This document shows positions 58,436 to 64,000 of a DNA stretch of 64,000 nucleotides, piece after piece. The DNA lies in the NCBI RefSeq assembly GCF_025698545.1, contig NC_068567.1, positions 60,083,371 to 60,147,370 of the forward strand. The letters run 5' to 3'. Source of the stretch: Gossypium raimondii. Taxonomy: Eukaryota > Streptophyta > Magnoliopsida > Malvales > Malvaceae. The notes below the pieces were generated by a model. The model did not search any database. It was not told where the DNA came from and saw only the letters and a program-made list of their open reading frames with translations. The stretch's first letter is position 1. Each line of letters starts with the position of its first letter. The position numbers and the translations under genes were made by a program.

Positions 58436-59896
58436 TCAAGTGGCCGGTTGTGCACCATTCCATGAGCGCGGGTCATTAAAGGGTTCATTGATCCTACGGT
58501 GGTCACGGCTTTCTTGCATGAATGTTACCCCAGTCCATATCCCCCGTATAAGTAAGATGGTTACAAACACAGCACTTCCAAGGGTGCAAACCACCTGTTT
58601 CCGATCAAAACATGTTAGAAGAGAACAAGTGTCATAAAAAGATCAGTTTGTAGAACTCAGCACTCAAATAACATTTCAAGCAAATTCCAACCAATGCTCA
58701 AAGAATTCAACTTCAAGTAAAATAATGACAATACAACAAAGAATCAACTTCCGCCATGCAAGGATATTAACCAGCTTCGGTCCTACATCAGTATGTAATA
58801 CAACAATTTGTTTTCTAACATTGTAAATACCCAAGACCACAGTTTCAAACGCAAGAGAGTTTTTTTCTGCCCTTCCCACAGTCCCGAGTCAGTACATGGA
58901 TTTTCACATTGAAAATTGCTTATTGGTTCACCATAACATCTTCCGCGATAAGTTGGGGTCAACAGAACTACCGGCTGAATCAATGCAGATAAAAAGGGAT
59001 AACCCGGAAGAAAACCAGTTTGCCAAAATTGAGCACGCTTATTGAATTTCCAGCCCCAACAGACAAACATTTCATCAACCAATGGAAACCCTAAACTATC
59101 AATTTCACAATATTTCATTTCAGTTCATGGAACCATTCATCCCCTTCTAGGTATAAACTAGTTTTCCCATAGCATTGGCCAAGTCAAGCTTATCCCTCTT
59201 GAAATCAAGATTCTCCATTTATGTTATTATAGCTGAATGTGATTGGAATAGAAAACTACATTAAATAGAAAACAAAGGGGAGATTAATATGACGAATTAC
59301 CTCAAGAAATGCCTTTAAAACCCATAAAAATGCCAGTATCAGAACTCCATCAACAGAGAATCCAACCTACAATAATTCAAAAAGAAATGAAAATTTCAAT
59401 ACTTGAAGCAGGAGAAATAAAAAAGAAGATGGTGTATAAATTAAAGGGTGTACCAGTTTAGTAGAGATAGAGATGGGCAAAATAGCTCGTAAGGCTTTCC
59501 TTGCTCGTTTAGATATCTTTCTAAATACGTTTTGAACAAATCTAACAAACAGATCCAAGCTCCTATCTTCTTCCTCTTCATCGTCATCTTCTTCATCGTC
59601 ATCGAACTCCGAAGTGATCGAACGGCTCCAGTTGCGAGGGCCATCCACAAGATTATCAATCCCCTGATTAACATTTCAAACTCTGGGTTTACAAGTCTCG
59701 AGCAAATATATTGTATTTGTAAAAAAGGGGCACTGACCTGAGGGTAATTGGGGATTCTTCGTGAAGCAAGAAGGGGCTGAAAGGAGTGGGATTTGAAAGG
59801 GAGGGTTTTGGGGTTACAGGAAAAGTGAAACGGCGGCGGTTTTTTGTTGGGGAAGATCGTGAGAAACGGAGGTGAGTGGTTGACGGTGAAAGACAT
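58436..59896 (-). CDS. Uncharacterised plastid-like membrane protein, 197 residues
   Basis: Four exons on the minus strand, 59896-59738, 59663-59454, 59366-59301 and 58594-58436, give 197 residues, all in phase. The N-terminus (MSFTVNHSPPFLTIFPNKKPPP, later SRRIPNYPQ) is basic, Ser- and Pro-rich and free of acidic residues, like a plastid transit peptide. Residues about 70-87 are almost all Asp and Glu (FDDDEEDDDEEEEDR). A basic stretch (RKISKRARKALR) and two hydrophobic segments follow near residues 127-165 (GVLILAFLWVLKAF and SAVFVTILLI). The tail is conserved-looking (TGVTFMQESRDHRRINEPF, SWNGAQPAT). Every exon boundary fits canonical GT-AG sites. I do not recognise the family; a thylakoid or envelope membrane location is inference. 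The first ATG in frame was used; the frame is also open upstream. Confidence 0.8.
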
Positions 59897-61779
59897 GAGA
59901 CTGGCAATTATGGAAAGCAATAACACTATAACATGGGTTGTTCGAGGTTTTATTAGCCCTTCATTTTTGTTGTTTTGCTTTTTCTCTTGAATTTGTGTAT
60001 TAAAAGCAAAAAAAAGTATAGCACTTAACCATTTTTATTGGGTCAAGTTCAATTCTTGTAGTTGTTGAAAACTATGAACCCAGAAGCCGTGTTACTGTGA
60101 TGGGCAGAGTATTTATCGCTATGATTTGGTTTTGAGTCGTATTGCTATTAAAATTTTGCAAATAATTTTATTATTTATGGAGTTATGATTCTATCAAGAG
60201 AATAATTTTTTTTATTTTTTTTATTTTAGGGTGAAAATGTATTTTTTTGGGTCAAGTTCACATCGCATATTCTCGTAAGTCAACAATCTTGATTAAGAAA
60301 ATTTACTTTGCAAACTAAAGACAACTGCGAGCTTAAGACCTTATTTCGTACCATAGGGTAATATTCCCTCACAATTAGACTTGTTCATGGGGTTGGGCCG
60401 GGCCTGCTAGAAAAGTGAGAGGTTTAGGCAAAATATATGCTTAAAAATTAGACTTTGGCAAAAAAAAGACTCGTTCTAAAAATGGGTTGGGCCTTGGGTA
60501 AAAAGTATTTTGTTCGAGGCTCGGCTCAAATTCACTAAATGACAAAAAAAATCTACTATTTTAATGATATTTTAATGGTATTTTTTGCTATCATTCCACT
60601 ATTATGTTACTATTATTTTGTTATTATTATTTGGGTATTGTATAACACTTGTTTTATTGTTAATTTTGCTATTATTTTAAAGACATTTTCTTGTTAAGTT
60701 GCATCTATCTTAGTATTATTTAATTATACATATTTTTTAAAATTTATTTTTAATTTGTTCGGAAATATTTATTTTAATGTTTTCAGTATTTTTGATGTAT
60801 TATATATATTTAAAAATAATGTAAAAAAGAATAATATAATATAAAAAAATTTAATATGGACGAGCCGGGTCAAACTCAAATTTTACCATTTTTATCAGAT
60901 TTGGACAAATTTTTAAACTCATTTTTAGACTAGCCTAAATTATTGCTTGGGCGCAGCTTAAACCTGGCTCATGATAACTTCTACTCACAACCTCATACCA
61001 TCACGACAACTTGCCTAACATATTCGAAGTATTCAGCACTCACATGTTATACATATCCTTTCTCTTGTTGTGACATCTAACGTGATATCTAGGACGTCAA
61101 AATCAAAGTCTGAAACCAATACACGAGTAACAAGTGATACCTAAGAATGATCAATGACAACCCTTTAAATACTCTCTCCTTGAATAATCTCAAATCTCTC
61201 TTGTCCCTTCTTCCTCTCCAATCCTCTTCGGATACTCACATTTCGGTCATCCTAATTTCCCTACAACTCTCCGTCCATCGGTCAACCATCAAACCACCAA
61301 AGTTTCCTCCTCCTTGTATCAACAAGTTTCATCTGGCAAGCTTTTGCATGCACCAAGAGATAATATATCCGTCTGCATATATTCTAAATAAGTTCCTTGT
61401 AACAGAGTTTAGGCAAAGGGTCTAAATTGTTGCAGATAATGGCCAATGCTCCACTTTCAACACAGACATAATTTCATTGTAAAATGGTCAAGATTGGTTA
61501 AAATACATAGCCAGCAACCAGTCTAAGTGCTAAACCAATCTTGCAAACACATATTTACAAAAGCATAAACTTACATTTCATTAAACAAAAGAAAAAAGGC
61601 CATTGACACCACTCAACAAGAAGTTGGTATTAAAATCATGGCACTTACAAGCATCAAAAAGGGTCTAAAAACATGCAAATGTTCTTATATACATAAACAT
61701 GTCAGGTCTTTATATGATACCCTAAAACGCCATATCTATTTGGATCAAGTGGAAGAGTGACCAGCAGCTAGCCAGGATT
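59897..61779. other. Intergenic region
   Basis: No gene is supported. It contains a degenerate GGGCC-rich MITE-like element at about 60379-60985. The rest is AT-rich intergenic DNA and, from about 61440, probable 3' untranslated region of the F-box gene. Confidence 0.5.
60379..60985. mobile_element. Degenerate relative of the 4705 MITE
   Basis: TTGTTCATGGGGTTGGGCCGGGCC at the left resembles the TGTCCATGGGCCGGGCCG end of the 4705 element, and the right end (TAAACCTGGCTCATGATAAC) is roughly its inverse. The interior has a similar GGGCC-rich margin and AT-rich centre. No target-site duplication was found and the copy is more diverged. Confidence 0.5.
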
Positions 61780-63132
61780 TCAGTCTAGTACAACATAACC
61801 TTGCCTTCGAAGACGGCGCAATTGATGAAGGGGCGGTACACGAAGACGAGCAGGAAGGTCATAATCATCATCATGGACAACATGAACACCTCCAAGTGGA
61901 ATAGGATCTCTCCTAACCGGGAAGTAAGAAGGCCTATTGACACGAGGGAAGCCTCGCCACCGTGTAATCGCCCGTTTACGCTTCTTCTTACTCTCCCAAC
62001 ATGAATGATATATCTTTTTCCAGTTCCTCGTTACTCCTAACCAATGTCCAAACTCCTCTTCAACTTTCTTCCTCCATAGATCATTATTCGAAGCCACATA
62101 TCGCATCTCAACTGAAACGCATGCCATCCTTGCGACATCCGTGCCGGGCAATGAGTCCAGAATCTGGAGCTTTAAGTCAGCTGGGAGACGCATGAAACAA
62201 GCTGGAAGAGGCAATCCAATCTTAAAAGAGAGATCTATCAACAATGGCAATGCAAGTCCATCCTTAACAACCTTCCAAAACTTGAAAATTTCTTTTTCAC
62301 GATATGAAATATAAGACCCATCTTGATTATTATCAGTCCTAGTGTAATTCTTAAAACAACGTGCCCACAGTAAACCCATAGTTGGTTCAAACGTATATCC
62401 ATCCAAAGACAATCTATATACCGAACCCCCTTTAACTAAAGACCCATAAACCTGGAGAAAATTGTTTAAAGTTTGAAACTTTAAAACAATATAATCAGTT
62501 AAATTAGGCCCAAAATCATGATTGGCAATCAAAAGTTGAGGCAGGGAATAACAAATTGAAACAGGGGAAGACGACTCATCTGGCAAACGAAACCGATCAA
62601 TTTTCAAGCCTGAAACTGTATCAAACAACACGAAACCCGAATCCAATAAAATCACGTGGATTTCCATCGCCATGAGGTTGTGAATGCTACGAATATCACC
62701 CAGTTCTTCCCCTAAAAACTTCCTCAATAAATAATGCTCCAAGAGCCTTCCTTTATTAGCTTGTTGAGAAACTTGGGGCTCGATCAACATGGGTTCTCGA
62801 ACTGGGTTCTCTCGATTGGCGCTGGACTCTGGCATTAGGATCGGTTCTTGAAACAGGGTTTGAGGAGGTGGAGAAAAAGCGTTGGGGTTAAGGGAAAAAT
62901 AGATAAGGTCACCGGAAGCAACACCGAGGGAAAGGAGGGAAACCAGAGGAGACGGCGCGTGGAGGAGGTCCTTGGCGTTGAGGGAGAAACGGAGAGAAGA
63001 GGGAGTAACATGAAGGGGATTGAGCGGGAGACAGGGGAAAACGGCTTCTTGGAGTTGAAGAATCGAAGAAGATGATAGAAGTTGTATCCTTAAAGTTTCT
63101 TTCGATTCGAAATTTCTCAGTCTCAGTTTCAT
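61780..63132 (-). CDS. SKIP22: F-box protein, SKIP22-like (Fbxo7-type layout)
   Basis: A single-exon gene of 450 residues on the minus strand. The N-terminus (MKLRLRNFESKETLRIQL, LRFSLNAKDLL, LGVASGDLIYF) is a ubiquitin-like domain. The middle holds a PI31/Fbxo7-like region with family motifs such as YTRTDNNQDGSYISYREKE interpreted only loosely. An F-box lies at about residues 318-362 (PADLKLQILDSLPGTDVARM, CVSVEMRYVASNNDLWRKK), where the domain binds SKP1 (ASK) to form an SCF ubiquitin ligase. The C-terminus is basic and proline-rich (PVRRDPIPLGG, ARLRVPPLHQLRRLR). Plant SKIP22 proteins share this ubiquitin-like plus F-box layout and often lack introns. The target protein is unknown. The start is the first ATG in frame. 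Call is strong for the family. Confidence 0.9.
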   Translation of the reverse strand: MKLRLRNFESKETLRIQLLSSSSILQLQEAVFPCLPLNPLHVTPSSLRFSLNAKDLLHAPSPLVSLLSLGVASGDLIYFSLNPNAFSPPPQTLFQEPILMPESSANRENPVREPMLIEPQVSQQANKGRLLEHYLLRKFLGEELGDIRSIHNLMAMEIHVILLDSGFVLFDTVSGLKIDRFRLPDESSSPVSICYSLPQLLIANHDFGPNLTDYIVLKFQTLNNFLQVYGSLVKGGSVYRLSLDGYTFEPTMGLLWARCFKNYTRTDNNQDGSYISYREKEIFKFWKVVKDGLALPLLIDLSFKIGLPLPACFMRLPADLKLQILDSLPGTDVARMACVSVEMRYVASNNDLWRKKVEEEFGHWLGVTRNWKKIYHSCWESKKKRKRAITRWRGFPRVNRPSYFPVRRDPIPLGGVHVVHDDDYDLPARLRVPPLHQLRRLRRQGYVVLD

Positions 63133-64000
63133 GGCTTTCTTCTCTAAATTAAAGAAAGGGGTCGATTCCAGAATAGCTTCGGCTGAATCGGAGTTCCCCT
63201 TTTATAGGTTATATAAAATAATTTTATATTTGAGTCCTTCTGCCTTTGCCATATCAACAGACTACGAGATTTTCTTATTTATCCTCAGCTTTCTGTTACC
63301 GCGTCATTTTCTCCCTCCTTCCCCTCCCCTACCCACTATTTTCATTAGTTTGTTACATCTCTATAGATTCTTCGTAAAATTATAATTTAATTTTTATTTT
63401 TATTTTTAAGAATTTAGTTTAAGAACTAAAGCTAGCAAGAGCTCGAGGCACATTAAGATTTTGATTTGACATTTAAGAAGTTTAATCCGAAATTGAATTT
63501 ACTTAGATTTCTTTAACAAACTTGAATGATTCATTTTGAGAAATAAATGACTACCACGCACACTCTCTTGAAAAATCAGCTCATTTGAAAACTTAGTTAT
63601 TTTACTTTTAGCCTAATCCGTCAATGGCTCAATTAAGAAGATTATTTTTAAGACCAAATTGATTTGTTTGCTTGTAAATTTAGTCTATGCAACGCAATGC
63701 TAGCTGAATACATTTGGTTTTCTTTAATATTTTCTTTTCTATTTAAGGCTTAGTTTAGATGAGCGGTGTGTTTAACTGTAATTAGTGTAAAAATATGGTC
63801 ATGAGATTAGATGTTATAACGATACTGTAGTGTGAGACAAAAAGTAAACTAAACGCACTGCATTGCACCGCACCTAATCACCCATTTAAACCCACTTAAG
63901 TTTCTTAGTTAGAAAGAGTTACGCTTTCTTAACCGCCTGTATTTTTGTTTATTTTTTTTATTTTTACGTCCTTTTTATATATAAAAGAGTAGTCACAAGA
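63133..64000. other. Upstream region of the F-box gene and window edge
   Basis: The F-box gene promoter and leader lie at the start of this stretch. No gene is seen. A compact MITE lies at about 63747-63899. The last 100 bases are AT-rich with no feature. Confidence 0.5.
63747..63899. mobile_element. Compact MITE (hAT-like)
   Basis: The left end TTTAGATGAGCGGTGTG is mirrored by GCACCGCACCTAATCACCCATTTAAACCC on the right. The interior GATACTGTAGTGTGAGACAAAAAGTAAAC recalls, from memory, a common family in Malvaceae genomes. About 150 bases, non-coding. Confidence 0.6.

Overview
The window is nuclear DNA of a dicot plant. Its genes are intron-rich with GT-AG (and one GC-AG) introns, several proteins carry plastid transit peptides, and AT-rich intergenic DNA holds foldback MITEs, tRNA-derived SINEs and LTR-retrotransposon remnants. 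The gene set, and an LTR fragment with repeated CACACGG/CCGTGTG-type motifs, suggest the cotton family (Gossypium or a relative). That assignment is inference from memory of the repeats, not a database result.

Ten protein-coding genes are supported. From left to right: a WrbA/FQR1-type quinone reductase (1098-1932, +); a UPF0496 membrane protein (10645-11793, +); CCS1, plastid cytochrome c assembly (14237-16824, +); HDR/IspH, last enzyme of the plastid MEP isoprenoid pathway (17544-20652, -); TIC62, NADP-binding and ferredoxin-NADP reductase-binding (24850-30555, +); an uncharacterised 843-residue two-membrane-span protein (32453-35337, +); an inositol-tetrakisphosphate 1-kinase (36140-39696, -); an uncharacterised plastid membrane protein (52608-53960, +) tail-to-tail with an alpha-tubulin gene (54403-56299, -); an uncharacterised 197-residue plastid-like membrane protein (58436-59896, -); and a SKIP22-like F-box protein (61780-63132, -). 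All exon models were joined by hand; lengths divide by three and splice phases agree, except one doubtful junction in TIC62.

Gene-poor DNA lies at 1.9-10.6 kb, 11.8-14.2 kb, 20.7-24.8 kb and 39.7-52.6 kb. It holds many inverted-repeat elements (two with convincing target-site duplications), three copies of one SINE family and one copy of another, a broken gypsy-type retrotransposon between direct repeats, and a TIR-bounded segment that seems to carry captured gene fragments, one resembling a tetraspanin N-terminus.

CCS1, HDR and TIC62 sit side by side and all act in the plastid, but there is no operon here: they lie on different strands with separate promoters, so shared control is only a possibility. 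I found no radically new system. The most interesting signals are the 510-bp tandem exon duplication that expands the TIC62 C-terminal repeats, the possible Pack-type element, the two uncharacterised membrane proteins, and possible orphan promoter-like stretches near 2.7 and 6.1 kb.
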